Of a stretch of 64,000 nt of DNA, positions 44,852-56,839 are shown piece after piece (the first letter of the stretch is position 1; each line of letters starts with the position of its first letter). Made by a program: the position numbers and the translations under genes. Below the pieces are notes generated by a model. That model did no database searches and had not been told where the DNA came from. It was given only the letters and a program-made list of their open reading frames with translations. Source of the DNA: Phlyctochytrium arcticum (Eukaryota; Chytridiomycota; Chytridiomycetes; Chytridiales; Chytridiaceae); NCBI GenBank assembly GCA_025602905.1, contig JAHLKI010000030.1, positions 62,001 through 126,000 on the forward strand, in the 5' to 3' direction.

Positions 44852-46155
44852 CTATGAGTTGAACTTTGCAATCAAAACGTCCATTGGGATCGCGCATTCG
44901 GGGTTATGCTGATGCCAGAAGCGAAAGTCCCGAGTAACACCAAAATAGTGCACGACGGCAGCAGAAACAACCAAGAGATGAAACAATTGATGAGATTGGC
45001 CCTGTGCGTTAACGAGTTACGGAATATTCGAGTTTTCAGGAATAAGGGGCACATACCCAGATGTCAAACTTTCCTGGGTACCAGCGCTCAGGAACGCGGC
45101 TAGCGTAAATGAATGCACCCACAAGATACTGAAGTCCCATCGAGATCATGTACCAGAAACTGAGGTTTTGGGAAACAAATTGAAACTAATAGGACAATGC
45201 CATTAGTCACACGCACGTCAAAAGACATGCCCGGTTCCATCTCCTTACCCCATAAATGGACACAACATGAATGACAGGAATGACGGTGGAGCAACCCAAT
45301 GCGACGAAGCAACCTGTGCGAATAAATCGATAGGCCGGGGTAGAGAAGTGGCTTGACATGCACATGGCAAACTAGGGACAAAAATTGTAAGTAATTCAAA
45401 TTCTCTGGCGGGAAAATATTACACTAACCGTCATGAACCCAAAGACAGTCATCATTGTCAGATATGTGATTTGCAATTGCCGATTACAGTAAAAGGCGTA
45501 AAAGATGGCAGGCACTGATGAGCCGCTATGAAAAGACGCATTAGTGGTTGTCACAATATGGAGCTTCAAGATTCACCAACCAGATTTGAAATATGATTCC
45601 AACGTAATCAGCCTTGTTCCAAGCGATGCACACTGATCGTGAATGGCATATAAAGGTATGGAATGTCGCAGAGAGTCCCAAACAAAGGATGGAGGCTGCA
45701 ATGAAGATAGCAATCACAACGTAGTCCGACCATTTAGCTGTGAGTACTTTTTCCAGCTCAAAAAGATAGGCAGCAAGAAACCCCGTCATGAAAGCAATAG
45801 CGCCCAAGAGGTGCGAAAAGATGTTGCCGGTCTCATTGTGCACATAGAAGAGCGATTTTATGCAGCCTTTGTACGATTGTTGCAAGCGGCGGTAGCCTGT
45901 GAGGATAAATATGTTATCCTAGTTGTGATAAGGGAGTTAGTCTCATGCACTGGCGATAGTTTGAAGGTAGAACTGTACTTTTTGCCAAGGTAGGAGCTCG
46001 GTAAACTTGAGCGTCAACGTCTTGGAGCGAGAGCTGCCTTCTACTTCGGTTGTTTCCACGACATCACCGTGCGACACCACAACGGTTTCGCTGGACGCCT
46101 GCTGCTGGGGATGATCACTTTCCGAAGTCGAGACAGTCCGCTTTCGCAGTGGCAT
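44852..46155 (-). CDS. PAQR / Izh (adiponectin-receptor-like, haemolysin III) membrane protein
   Basis: Six exons (46155-45979, 45918-45581, 45525-45429, 45371-45249, 45185-45057, 45001-44852) encode 337 residues. A ~55-residue Ser/Thr/Glu-rich cytosolic N-terminus is followed by the PAQR start KSLFYVHNETGNIFSHLLGA, then seven hydrophobic segments. Zinc-site residues expected in this family are present: Ser and His in LGLSATFHTF and the C-terminal HxxxH in SHQLFHLLVV. In yeast, Izh proteins affect zinc and sterol metabolism; animal members are ceramidase-like receptors. Each junction was checked by phase. The junction at TG|GTTGGT (45580) uses a slightly unusual donor. It is divergent from the eL34 gene. 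Confidence 0.9.
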
Positions 46156-46696
46156 GTTTTAGACGACGGGTCAGGGTATCTAGGTATAGGGATGCTGTGG
46201 CCTGGCGAGATAAATTGGCAAGAGGCATGGCGGATAAACTCGAGAAATGACTTCGCGGCGGCTGCCGAATCCTCCAAGCTGCTCACGCAACGCAACTTGC
46301 CAGCCACCGGTCCTCGGTGCTTGACTGCGCCATTTGGTCACTGCAAAACTGTGCCGCCTCTCATGGTCGGTCCCGGCGCTTCGAGAAAGTATAGCGCCGG
46401 TGCCGAAAGAAGCTCTTCCTTTCTCGACCTCCCATAGGACAATAGGTAGGTTATCGCCAAAACGACCACGGACGAGACGGATGCGAGAAGACGACGAAGA
46501 ACGAGATGCGACGTGCGGATGGACGGATTCGGGACAGCTCGAACGGCCGATGGATGGATGGATGGTTGGGTCAAGCGAATTTTTGGAACTGAACACGGAA
46601 TTTCGCGGACAAGACATTTGACAAGACATTTGAACGAGCAACAAAACTGACGAGCCGACTTTTCTCCTCCGTTGTTTTCTTCATTCACAGTCAGAA
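46156..46696. promoter_or_regulatory. Divergent promoter, PAQR / eL34
   Basis: These 541 bp separate the head-to-head start codons of the PAQR and eL34 genes and must carry both promoters. It contains a short GGAT tandem repeat (about 46550-46565) and a repeated GACAAGACATTTG (46610-46634). No TATA box is obvious, as is common for ribosomal-protein genes. Confidence 0.45.
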
Positions 46697-47365
46697 TGGT
46701 TCAGCGTGTCACCTACCGCCGTCGTCTGTCCTACAACACCAAGTCCAACAAGACCCGGGTCATCAAGACTCCCGGTACATACGAGTTTTGCAGAGATCGA
46801 AACAGAGGCCATTTCTAACTGTACTCTGTAGGTGGAAAGTTGGCCGTCCTTCACATTGTCAAGAAGGCGTCTGCCCCCAAGTGCGGTGACTGTGGTGACG
46901 TTCTCTCTGGGGTAAGGACACGATACTTTGTTGTGGGAGTCGCATGGGAAGCACCTTGAGCGTTGGAGGCAAGCCGAATTCGGTCGCACTCGTGGGTACT
47001 AGGATGGTGCTGCTGAATCCGCGTGACAAACGGCAGGCTCCTGGCGATTCTCATACAAGTTTTGCGTATTATCAAGTCAAATCTAAGCAAATGGTTTCTG
47101 TTTATAGATCCCCGCCCTTCGTCCTACCCAGTACGCTCGTCTCTCCCGCCGTCAGAAGAGCGTCAGCCGACCTTACGGTGGCAGCCGATGTGGCTCTTGC
47201 GTCCGCTCCCGGTAAGTCATTCATGTCTAAATGTGACAGCGCCTGTATTTACGCGCGAATCTTTTTTGCAGAATCGTTCGTGCTTTCCTGATTGAGGAGC
47301 AGAAGATCGTGAAGCGTGTTCTCAAGGCCCAGCAGGCTGACAGCAAGAAGTCTGCTAAGAAATAA
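46697..47365 (+). CDS. RPL34: 60S ribosomal protein eL34
   Basis: Four exons (46697-46775, 46832-46911, 47108-47211, 47272-47365) encode 118 residues, the usual length for eL34. The sequence starts [20 protein letters not shown]. It has both Cys pairs ([10 protein letters not shown] and RCGSCVRSR), the basic core [18 protein letters not shown], and the Lys-rich tail. The protein is a structural component of the large ribosomal subunit. The second intron, 196 nt, is the longest in the gene and longer than most introns in this window; I looked for C/D-box snoRNA motifs in it and found no C box. Confidence 0.95.
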
Positions 47366-47975
47366 GTTTGACTCAATTCTGTATAAACAACATTAAGACT
47401 TTTGCATCCTTGATATTGCTTTCATCGTCAGGCTGTTTTTTTTTGTGACAATTTGGACGACGTTTTCAAGGACTCTGTGTTGGAAGGGGGCTCATATCTG
47501 GGATGGGAGAGCAACTATGTGAGGAGAGGAGATTACGCGAGCAGCAGAATTCTTTCTCTGTCCCTGGAGATGAAAACCAACTGAACAGTTGGGAGTGTAT
47601 TGACTGGGAATCACGCGGCGGGAAGGTTGGAGAAGGCATCCGTGCTGCAAAGCAGTTTTGGGGCACGAGCTATCGCGGACGTGAAGGGATGTTTGACAAC
47701 TGCCCGTACGGTAGTGTCCCAGATTTCAAGTATAGTGTCATATCTCTCATCTGACATGGGCTGCTCTAAGGGATGTTGAGCAGAGAGTTGGGTCCTCCGG
47801 TCATTGAGAGAAATCGACCACGTCCGCATGCGCTATGTCAATCTTTCTCTTTCCCGAGCTTTTGAATATTTGACGAACAGGAGAACACTGATGCTTCGAG
47901 ATTGCAGACGGACAATGTAACGGTTTGTAACAGGGCATCTTCATAAATTTAAAAGGTAAACAGCAACTCATAAGC
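47366..47975. other. Convergent intergenic region
   Basis: These 610 bp lie between the eL34 stop and the end of the zinc-finger gene (-). Short frames on both strands have no recognisable features. A T-tract around 47430-47442 suits the eL34 3' end. Confidence 0.4.
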
Positions 47976-50854
47976 TCAAGCATCAGAAAAAAAAAGGAAA
48001 GCAGGGATATTATTGCTTGAAAAAGCGTTTGATCGGTCTAAGGAGAGTTCTGCTCGGGACATGAATGGGCTGGTCAAGAACAATATAACATGCGACAAAA
48101 CATACCTCCAAACACTTTCTGTGCGCACAATGGAACGCTCCACAACGATGCTCTCAGGTTCCCAGTCACCTCCTCCATCTTCAGTGTCGCTACGCGTACT
48201 CTCTGTGGATGCGCGGTACGTTTCCAGAATTTGCTGTTGCTCAGCTTCCGATAATTGGCGCTGGACAATGATTCTGCGGCCACGACGACGTTTGTGGTTA
48301 TGATGGTGGTAGGCTCTGTGCGGGGATATGGGTGTGGGCATGGACGAGCTGGATGCGGAGGAGGTATCGTAGATGATGCGGGGTGAAGAGTGCGAAGACC
48401 CGGGTGTGGTAGGGGTGATGGAAGTGTGGATTCGGGGCTTTGTGACCACAGTTTCGTGCGACAAGATTTGCACAGTGGGAGTTTGCTGCTCTTGACGCTT
48501 CCGCTTTCGCGGTGACAACCGCTTGGCCCCTACGCCGGACGGTCCAGGCTCTGTTCGCTCCGTTTGTTCATTGGTGTGAGAACTTGGTGTTTTACTGCGA
48601 TTCTCCGTCGAGTTCACCATTTCCAGCACTGATGGGGGTATGTCCAGGGGTGGGGTTGGTTCTTCAAGGGTAATTAGAACGTTGGCCGTGTTAGCCACCT
48701 TCAATGCTCGTTTGGACGGAGAGCGCTGAGGTGAGCGTTGCGGTGGAATAGGTGCTAGGCGATCGTCACTGGAAGAGCTGGTATTAATGTGTGTTATGGA
48801 TTGCTCCGTCGTCATTACTCTCGAAGTAACTGTATTTGTAGAGATCATGGTCGACTTTCGTAATGTCGTACTTGTCCTCTTTAAGGGAATCTCTTCATAA
48901 TCATCTGACTCTGTGGTTTCCTGTAACGGCAGATCTCGCCCTAATAGTCCAGGCAGTCCAATTCCGATATTCGCCATCGCAGCAGGCATGTGTGTCGCGC
49001 TGCCATTGGCTTTGGCGGCTATTCTCTTCTCGAGGTGGTCGACAACATGCCTGACGCCCGTTTTCGCAACGCGTGGGGAGGTTGCTGTTGATGTGACGTT
49101 GGAGGGTTTGACAGCTGTTGAAGCAGGAGTATGTACGGATTTACCAGACTGGGAGGGAGAAAGAGTAAAAATCACTCGATGCGCACAGGGAATCAACTCT
49201 CCATTGCGATAGTACGTATGCCGGTTCCTGTCTGGCCACGCCACAATTTCGTATCTGAGAAGATATCCATCCTCATCTCGCTTAAACGTCCCCAATTTCA
49301 AATTGCGCTGCAGAATGCTCAAAATAGCAAACTGCAAGGTCATGGCCTTTTCAGAGTCGTTTGCGAGTGCATTCGCCAGACGTTCCACGTCCGGGTGACC
49401 CTCCTGGCACCGGAGTACAATTGACAGGATTTGATTGTTTACAGTGAGCAAGCGCTCTTGGGGAAATTTGAACAATTGTAGATATCCGGGACCCAATGTA
49501 GCATCTTCGGGCGCATCAAGTTGCTTTGATGCAGGGGATTGTGAGCCACGAGGCGAACGCTTGGAATTTGGCGGGTTGAGAAGGGACGCTGATCCGGGCG
49601 ACAAGATTGCAGATGTTGTCTCTGTAATCCGGGAATGACCAGTAGGTTGCCGAGTTGGAGATCCGCAGCTGCTTGGCTTCTTGCCGCGTGACCGGGATCT
49701 GCTGTTTGAGGATGATGGTGATCTCTTTGTCAACGGTCTAGTCTCAATTTCTACCACAGGTTCTTTGCCCTTAGGTCTACGAGCTCTGCCTCCAGAGCTT
49801 CGAGGTGATCCAAAGTCTTTTACACGTTCACTTCGAGGTGTTACGGGTACAGAGTCATTCATTTGTCCGCTCCGACGTGATCCAGGTGAAGAGTCAATTA
49901 TATTCCCGTTTCGAGGTGATCCGGATAAGGAACCATTCGTAGGCGTATCTTCAGCAGGTAAGTCGAATTCGACGGAGCTGTCTGCAGCGCCGATTTCCAT
50001 CATTGCATTAATCTCTTCTTCCAAGTCAACTTCCTTAGGATGACGGTTTGTGTCATTTGCAGGGAAAAGCTGGCGGCGGAGTGATGGGCTCTTGCTCAAT
50101 ACATCCGATGGAACTTTATGATCGGAGAGGTTCGGGCCGGATGTCCTGGCCGGTGATATCATGTCATTCGTCAAGAAGACATTGGGTGTCAGGACCGCTT
50201 GACTTTGCTTGGGAGGGCTTCTTGGAAGCTCTTCACCACCACTTCCTTCACACATTTGCATTCGCATGGGCGATGCAGCTGCCCTTCTTTCGGCCCGCTC
50301 TCGCACGCCCGCCCGTCGTGTCGTTGGCGTTGGAGACTTTTCGGACAGGTTAGAGCCCATGCGTGCTGCGGGAGTAGTCAAATATTCAGAGGGGACTCTT
50401 CCATGTTCTGAGTGGAAGTGGGCATCAAAGTGGGAAAACGATGTGAATTCTTGGTTGCAGATGCGAACACTACAGGGAATTTTGCTGGCCATGCTTGATC
50501 CCGACCTCACGCCTAATGGAAAGACGAAAAATGTCAGCAAATGGTCGGATCCTCCTGTTACATTGTCAAAAAAACACTTGTGTTTATTACACGTCAAAAA
50601 AAAGCACATGTCTCAAGTATAACTCCTTTCGAAAGCCCCTTTTTAAGGAATCCCCTCTTACCTTGAGTACCAATTCCATTCTCATGCTGACATCCCCAGG
50701 CGGCCGGTCTCGTTTTGCAGACTTTCCCGCACGTCCCGCACGTCCTGTCTTGGAGAGGACATGCACATGACTCGCGTAAATGTGTCTTTAGCGCGGGTCT
50801 TGTGGAGAGACGAAAGAAGCATAAAGGACACTCTTCTTTTTGATAGGATGACAT
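47976..50854 (-). CDS. Zinc-finger protein of unknown function
   Basis: Two exons (50854-50662, 50512-47976) encode 909 residues. The N-terminal ~100 residues are Cys/His-rich: ECPLCFFRLSTRPALKTH, SCACPLQDRTCGTCGKVC and a C2H2-like finger CSVRICNQEFTSFSHFDAHF...H that spans the splice junction region. A long Ser/Pro/Arg-rich disordered stretch with many SPR/SP sites follows. A folded segment (~GPGYLQLFKFPQERLLTVN through DRNRHTYYRNGELIPCAHR) has no homology I recognise. Another disordered region and a Lys/Arg patch (PHRAYHHHNHKRRRGRR) follow, suggesting a nuclear protein. The last ~45 codons may be altered by a possible 36-nt intron (donor AG|GTATGT), so the C-terminus is unsure. Confidence 0.68.
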
Positions 50855-52201
50855 TGGACAGCAACTTTTTGAAACACTAGGTTGTGATGATTGACGCATA
50901 ATTAGCAAAACGCCTAAATGGTACATGTCCTTTGCGCCAGTACTTACAGCTAGGTTCCAAAGAATGTCTCTGAGGAAAATTCTGGACAGAGACGGCTGGA
51001 GGAATGTCTCAGTGCAGAGTGTGAGAACTTGCTGTCTGCTGGCTGTCTGACACACACTTCCGGGATCAGATTCGAGATCCAGTCTCGCACTGACAAAAAG
51101 TACGTCTTCTTCCTGCGGTCGCTTCTTTCCCGAAGAGCGTGAGTGCTGATCTTTATGCCCGCTATTCGTTTCTCAACGCCTCCTCATAGGCGCGAGCGTC
51201 GCTTTGAGGCAATCTTGCGGGAAGTCCGTCCGCGTTCGGTTGTTCAATTGAAAACCTCGCGTTAGGGCTCGCCACGCTGCGACGACTCCTCCAGCGGAAT
51301 TTACCTGGGAATTTACTACCGGTATTGGCGGGTTCTCAACGTACGATATATCATTACTTAATGGAAGCAGGAGGAATATAGAGAGAATAATAATATATCG
51401 TGCTTTCACTACTTGGTTATGAGGGCATTGAGCAAATCTAATAAATATGTATCTGCCATAGTTTTCAAACTGGGCCCAGGTCCAAGTCTATATATTTCCT
51501 TGCTTTGTGTGGGAAGAAAGGATTTCTAGCGACCGGGCTCTAGCCATGCATCAACCAGATGCAAAATCAAAATCTGTATTGTCCAATTCATACAAATCTG
51601 GTCTATTGCAGCAAGGTCCAACGACACTCTATAGATATAGTTTGCGTAACGTTCTCCGCCCATTTACCGTTTCCTTATTTTTTCCTGTTCTACTTCATGC
51701 CAGGTTATAGGAACTACCAATTTCCGAGGAAGGTTTAGTGCAGAGGATCACCTACTGTACTTTCAAGGAACCCTTGCGACAAGCAAGACCCTCGCAACGA
51801 TCCTCAATCCGTAGCACCAGCAAAGCCAATAATGGAAGCGTCAATGTTTTCGGAGGATTCTTACCAATGGCGGGTCCTGGCTCCGCCGCCGAAAATAGAA
51901 TAAATTTCACCACACAAATATCATGATCTGCAGTAGTGCTAACTGTATTCCAGATTAAGGTACTAACACAATATTTGGCGGGATACATGAAAAACTTCGA
52001 GAATTAATCAGCGTGAGCCCTGGGCGTGTGGAAAGTCTATTCAAGTCGTCCAAATAGTATGGTTCTGACCACAAATAAACTTTCTTTTTATCATTCCAGC
52101 TCTTTACTTTACTCTCCCAATAAAGAAAACCCTTGGCGAACGCTCATAACTTCTCCGATTGCTAAAGTGTTGACCGCTTGGGTGGACTTTTATATTTCTT
52201 T
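50855..52201. other. Divergent intergenic region
   Basis: These 1.35 kb lie between the zinc-finger gene (-) and the seven-TM gene (+). The minus frame stays open upstream of the chosen start (to 51055) but shows no conserved sequence, so additional 5' coding exons are possible but unsupported. Nothing else was recognised. Confidence 0.35.
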
Positions 52202-53582
52202 ATGTCTTCGGATCCACCATCATCAACCGATGTGCCCACCTTTGACCCGGCCGTCGATTGCGCAGGCTGGGTAGACAAAGATGCCGGCCTCGACTGGCCC
52301 CATTTCTACATCGTCACCTATACCACCGCCCTCATCGGCCCGTTCCTTCTTCTCGCTACATTTGCCGATGCCATCTATAATATACGGCATCCAGCCGTCA
52401 AGCTGGGCCTGGCACTGTCTCTGGGTGCCCACTCGGCCAACATGATTGGAGGCATAATATACTATAACACCTCTAATGTCACTTTCCAAGTGGGACTCAA
52501 TTTCCTATGGGCGTTTTTTTCGGCGGTAGAGCATTGGGCTATTACGCATATGCTGCATGCGCGAGTACTGGCTGCAAGTCCGCAAATCTCAAAATGGTAT
52601 GTTTGCAGCAACTATTACGTTAAGATTGAATGATATACTTACCAACATCCATAATGATTAGGATAGCTCTATTGCTTCAGGCTTTTGTTCATTTGGTTTT
52701 TATTTTTACGTTGCTAGATCAAGGATGTAAGTTTCCGAGCATGTCCATGAGTGAAAACTGAACATAACTAATTTCTATTCATTTTTTTTTGGGATATCAA
52801 GATTTTGCAGTACAATCAGCAACCGATCTGGACATGGCAGATTACAATCCCGTGCTCAGTTATGTTAATGCCGTATACCCCGTCGTTATCGATTTTCTGC
52901 TGTATGGGCTCGTGGCCTACCGGTATGTGGATTAAATGCGGATACAACTCACAGATGAAGTAAGACTAAACGGGTTTTCCCACACAGTGTTCACACGACA
53001 TCCGCAATCCTCCGTCCCGGCGAAAACACCCGCCGCAACACTAAATCGTTTCGTTCTTTTGAAAGCATCCTCTTTGTCAACCAGATCCTCCGCGCCCTCT
53101 TTTTCATGCTGGTAGAAATCCTCGGGCTCGTCTGTGGAGTCTACTGGTACGCCTTTTCCGTCCCCATTGTCAGTATCTACACCATTGTCAAAGTATACCG
53201 CCCCTTCATCATCATTACGGATATGCACCGGATACGGATTATGGAACATGCCCGGAGCAGGACCCAAGGGCGGAGTCGAGATAATTTTGGGCCGGAATTG
53301 GACTCGAAGGCTCAATTGGCGCGATCGAGAAGTACGCTGGGAGCCGCCCGGCTCCTTGATAAAGGCGACTCGCGGATGAACCTCGCCCTGTTGGCTATAA
53401 ATGATGGGCCGAGCCTGCCAATACGACAGTCCATGGACTCCACCGCAAGAGTATCCACCGTCCGGAGTGTGAACATGGACACACCCTCCGCTCTCCTTGC
53501 ACCCATCAAGACGATGGATGTCGGACTGGGTGACCTCAGTGAGCACACGGACCTGCCCGAATCACCAGGAGGGCAGGTGTAA
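52202..53582 (+). CDS. Orphan seven-transmembrane protein
   Basis: Four exons (52202-52596, 52662-52726, 52802-52922, 52988-53582) encode 391 residues. Seven hydrophobic segments are visible: HFYIVTYTTALIGPFLLLA, LALSLGAHSANMIGGIIYY, VGLNFLWAFFSAVEHWAI, IALLLQAFVHLVFIFTLL, VNAVYPVVIDFLLYGLVAY, ILRALFFMLVEILGLVCGVY and VPIVSIYTIVKVYRPFIII. A ~120-residue Ser/Arg-rich cytosolic tail follows. An Asn-Val-Thr site lies between TM2 and TM3. It does not show the microbial-rhodopsin retinal motif, a DRY-type GPCR motif or RTA1 signatures. The topology suits a receptor or transporter, but no family is recognised. A decayed copy follows directly downstream. Confidence 0.78.
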
Positions 53583-53720
53583 TTTGCATTTTAACAATGT
53601 TGTTTGTTAAGTTTGTGTGTGTGTGTAGTGTATGAATGATCAATTTGTTCATGAAATTACGCAAAAAGTTAATGGACATAACAAGTGTTCCAAATCGTGC
53701 CTGGGAAAATTATCACTAGC

Positions 53721-54340
53721 TCGACTGGACCCATTTTTCATTGCCACTCATACCATCGCACGCCCATCGGCCCACCATCCTTCTGCCGATGCTATCCATA
53801 ACATACAGCAATTCAGCCGTCAAGCTGGGCTGGGTATTCCAATATGCCTGGAGAAATAACATGCTATGACAAGCACATTGCACTGCCGCCCCGTCAAAGG
53901 AGGAGAAGGGGATGATCAATTCAAAGAAAAGCAAGCTAAGAATAATATCATAAGTGTAAAAAAAAATTCCTTTACGATAAGATAGAACAGAATGAGCTGG
54001 CGGATACACAGCAAAGGCAAATGAGACAGTCTAAGGGATGCTTAAATATTGTAAATGGGACAAGATGCCTGATATAAAGACCACGCAGCAGGGTATAAAC
54101 GAAAAGTAGAGTTTTTTTTTAACTAGTTACCTACAGCTAGCAGCAACTACTGACCCGCTTTCGCCTTTAGCAGCAAGACATCACGCATGTCGCGAGTCCT
54201 GGCTGTAAGTCCGCAGATGGTACTCGGCAACAAACTAATGGAATCAACTGTCACTTAGTCCGCCATGCCAGATTATTGAAATCCCGTTGTGTATGTAGTG
54301 ATATGAATGATCAAATTGTTCATGTGAAGTGACGCAAAAA
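53721..54340 (+). pseudogene. Decayed tandem copy of the seven-TM gene
   Basis: Three blocks repeat the gene upstream in the same order and strand. Block 1 (53721-53832) matches exon 1 at 52290-52411, including TCGACTGG, ATCGGCCC and CAGCCGTCAAGCTGGGC. Block 2 (54185-54237) matches the end of exon 1 and its donor at 52555-52618 (GGCTGTAAGTCCGCA against GGCTGCAAGTCCGCA). Block 3 (54288-54340) matches the 3' flank at 53621-53668 (TGAATGATCAA, TTGTTCATG, ACGCAAAAA). Frames are broken and most of the gene is missing, so this is a relic of a tandem duplication with large internal losses, not an active gene. I could read the homology by eye only; exact limits need an alignment. Confidence 0.75.
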
Positions 54341-54392
54341 AAAAGATAAATGTACAATGGCAAAGAGTCAAAGACTAACACTAGCTATATAT

Positions 54393-56839
54393 CTAATACG
54401 CAAAGATTTGAGCCGACCACGGAGCTACAACGACCCACAATCCTTGTTGTGTCATTTCCTGTCGGTTGCGTTGGTATACCTTCCCAGACAAGAGTTCCTT
54501 AACGGGTACCATGTCCCCTTGTGCAGCGGGATCGGACAGGAGAATCCGGCCTTGTCCTTCAGAGTTGCTATGGTTGACGACAACCACAATGTTGCGGGGG
54601 TTGCTGTCGGACCCGTCCGCACCAGCTAAAGTCCACTTGTACGAAATCAACCGCCAAGCAGTATTGGCCTCGGTGCCACGAACGTCGGCAAGTTCCCATT
54701 GGCCTTCATGGAAGATGGGCAGAGCGATGGTGTTCAACAGCGAGCGGTAAAAGTTGGCGAGGTCTTCGTTTACGGGTTCAGGAGTTGAGCGGCGGAGTTG
54801 AACAAGCAGGCGTTTACGTTTTCCTTCCAGCTAATGAACGAGACAGATATTTAGTCCATGCATCCAATACAAGTCTCGGAAGGTCATAACATACCTCTCC
54901 ATACCACATGAGACGTGGCCCAGGAAGCGTCAGACTTGCTACGGCGGCAGATTTGTGTTTCTCCTCAAATTCGACAACAGCGCGTTCTTCATCGTGGTTC
55001 TCCACAAAGTGGGTTCCGTGACGAAGCCCTTCCTGTCCTTTGCTCCTCAGATAATTCCGGATATTGTCCAAATGAGGGTTCTTGGCAGCCAGTAAATCGT
55101 AGACAGACTTGTCATAAGTGGAATTGAAACCGAGCCCCTGCAGGCGAGTGTCCAGAGCGGGTTTGAAATCTTGCCAGTCGTAGACTTCGGCAGTCATGAA
55201 AAAGTTGGGGTGAGCGCTGCGAATGGCAGGCAAAACGTCGGTCCAGAAATCGGTCGCGGGTGGAGTGTAGCCGTTGGCACGAAGAACAGGTCCCCAAGTC
55301 TGGAGCGGATATCATCAGTAATCTGAATACCGATTAGGATTGAAAGTATTTCTTACCCTTTCGATAACATCATTTAGCAACAGCATGCCCATGTCATTTC
55401 GCAACATGTCGCATTGGCCAGCAACTTTGATAATCTCGTTCTTCATGGCCTGGTGGACTTTGGGGTTCCAGTAGTTGAGCTGAAGTGTATCAACCCATGC
55501 ACCCGAGTAGAGATCCTATAAACATAGTGTCAGAATTTGCTGGTAAATTCTTTTCATGGCAGCAGTTCAACGTACCCGTCCATGTGCACGGCCTTGCCCA
55601 TCGAAATCAATGTTGGCCGGAGGATTGTTCTGGGGGCGTTGAATGAAGAAGTCCTTTTTGTCGTCTTGCGAGCACCAGGTACAGTCAACGGCAACATGCT
55701 GTTATATAAACAAAACTGTTAGAGCCCCGTTTATGGTCCAAAATAGTCATTTACGTACGTTGGGAACAAAGTCCAGCATGAGCTTGATACCACGGTCGGC
55801 CAACCGCTGTCGTAGCTTGGCCAGTGCTTCATCACCACCGAGTTCAGGGCTGACCTTGTCTGTATAAAATACAGAATGGGTAATGCGTTCCATTCGAGAA
55901 GGATGAGCCCAACCACTTACATTCTTTAACCGCGTAAGGGGATCCAATCACATCGTCCTGAGAGTAGCCAGGGAGATGCTTGTTGTAATTGTCGACTCGC
56001 GATTTCTCCACACGGTCAACATTCTCCAAGGCCCAAGTTCCAAGAGTCCAAACGCCTTGCAACCACAAAACATCAATCTTGCGGTCTTGAAAGTACTGAA
56101 GTTCTGAATCTGGGATATCGTTCAAAGTGCGAATGTTGGAACCACGCTTTTGTTGCAAGTCGTAGATCCAAGGGCGAGCAGGGATTTCAAACATGGAGAA
56201 ACCGGATGGGTGGACATCGGCTTCGAGGATGCGGCGGCGACCGACTGCAACGTCGGTTTGCGCCGCGAGAGTGCCGTTGGAGGCAGGGGCCTGAGGGCGA
56301 GCGGATCTGGGCGCGAGTCCAGCAGGGGCAGGAGCTTTGGTAACGGGTTGGGTGGAACGAGCGTTGATGACAGGTTCGGCGGCCGGGGCAGTCTTGACGC
56401 CAGCGACAGACTGAGGAACAGGCTTTCCTTTGGCGGCAACAGCCCCATCAACGACCAGGGCGGCAACGCCGGTAGATTTGGGCGCGGCGGCTTTTAGAAA
56501 GACAATGTTGCGTGAATCTGCTGCTGGAACGGATGCAGCTGATGCTGACACGGGTGCATTGGATGATAATGTCTCGGTCGAGGGAGTCTTGCGCGCGGCG
56601 GCAGTGCGACGCGATGCACCGGATCGTTTCTTGGGCATGTCTCTGGTGAATTGGGATGGATCTGATGCGGACAGACGGGATGAAGCAGCAAGGGCGTTTG
56701 GCTTGGCAGCAACAGGGTCGACGACTATGAAAAGTAGGGCGAGAACAGTAGCCAAGATGCAGAGGAAAAATGAGGAAGGGGAGCGCCAGCGAGGGGAGGG
56801 ATGGGTGGCTTCGCGTCGCAGGGGGACCGATGAGCTCAT
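54393..56839 (-). CDS. Membrane-anchored GH13 (alpha-amylase family) protein
   Basis: Six exons (56839-55921, 55859-55759, 55698-55576, 55515-55357, 55299-54895, 54830-54393) encode 714 residues. The N-terminus is short, basic and followed by one hydrophobic helix (FFLCILATVLALLFIVV), suggesting a type II anchor or signal peptide. An Ala/Pro/Ser-rich stalk of about 180 residues follows. The GH13 barrel then has the four conserved regions: DFVPNH, MLRNDMGML (nucleophile Asp after Arg), FMTAEVYDW (acid/base Glu) and FVENHDEER (third Asp). The C-terminal beta domain ends WVVVAPWSAQIFAY. The catalytic triad is intact, so activity on an alpha-glucan is likely. The start 56839 is the first ATG in frame. 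Confidence 0.88.

Noticed and set aside
46912..47107. snoRNA in the longest eL34 intron
   Set aside because: No C box (RTGATGA) was found with a matching D box and terminal stem.
52202..53582. Microbial rhodopsin
   Set aside because: Seven TMs and a Lys near TM7 suggested it, but the retinal-site sequence around that Lys and the TM3 motifs of type I rhodopsins are absent.
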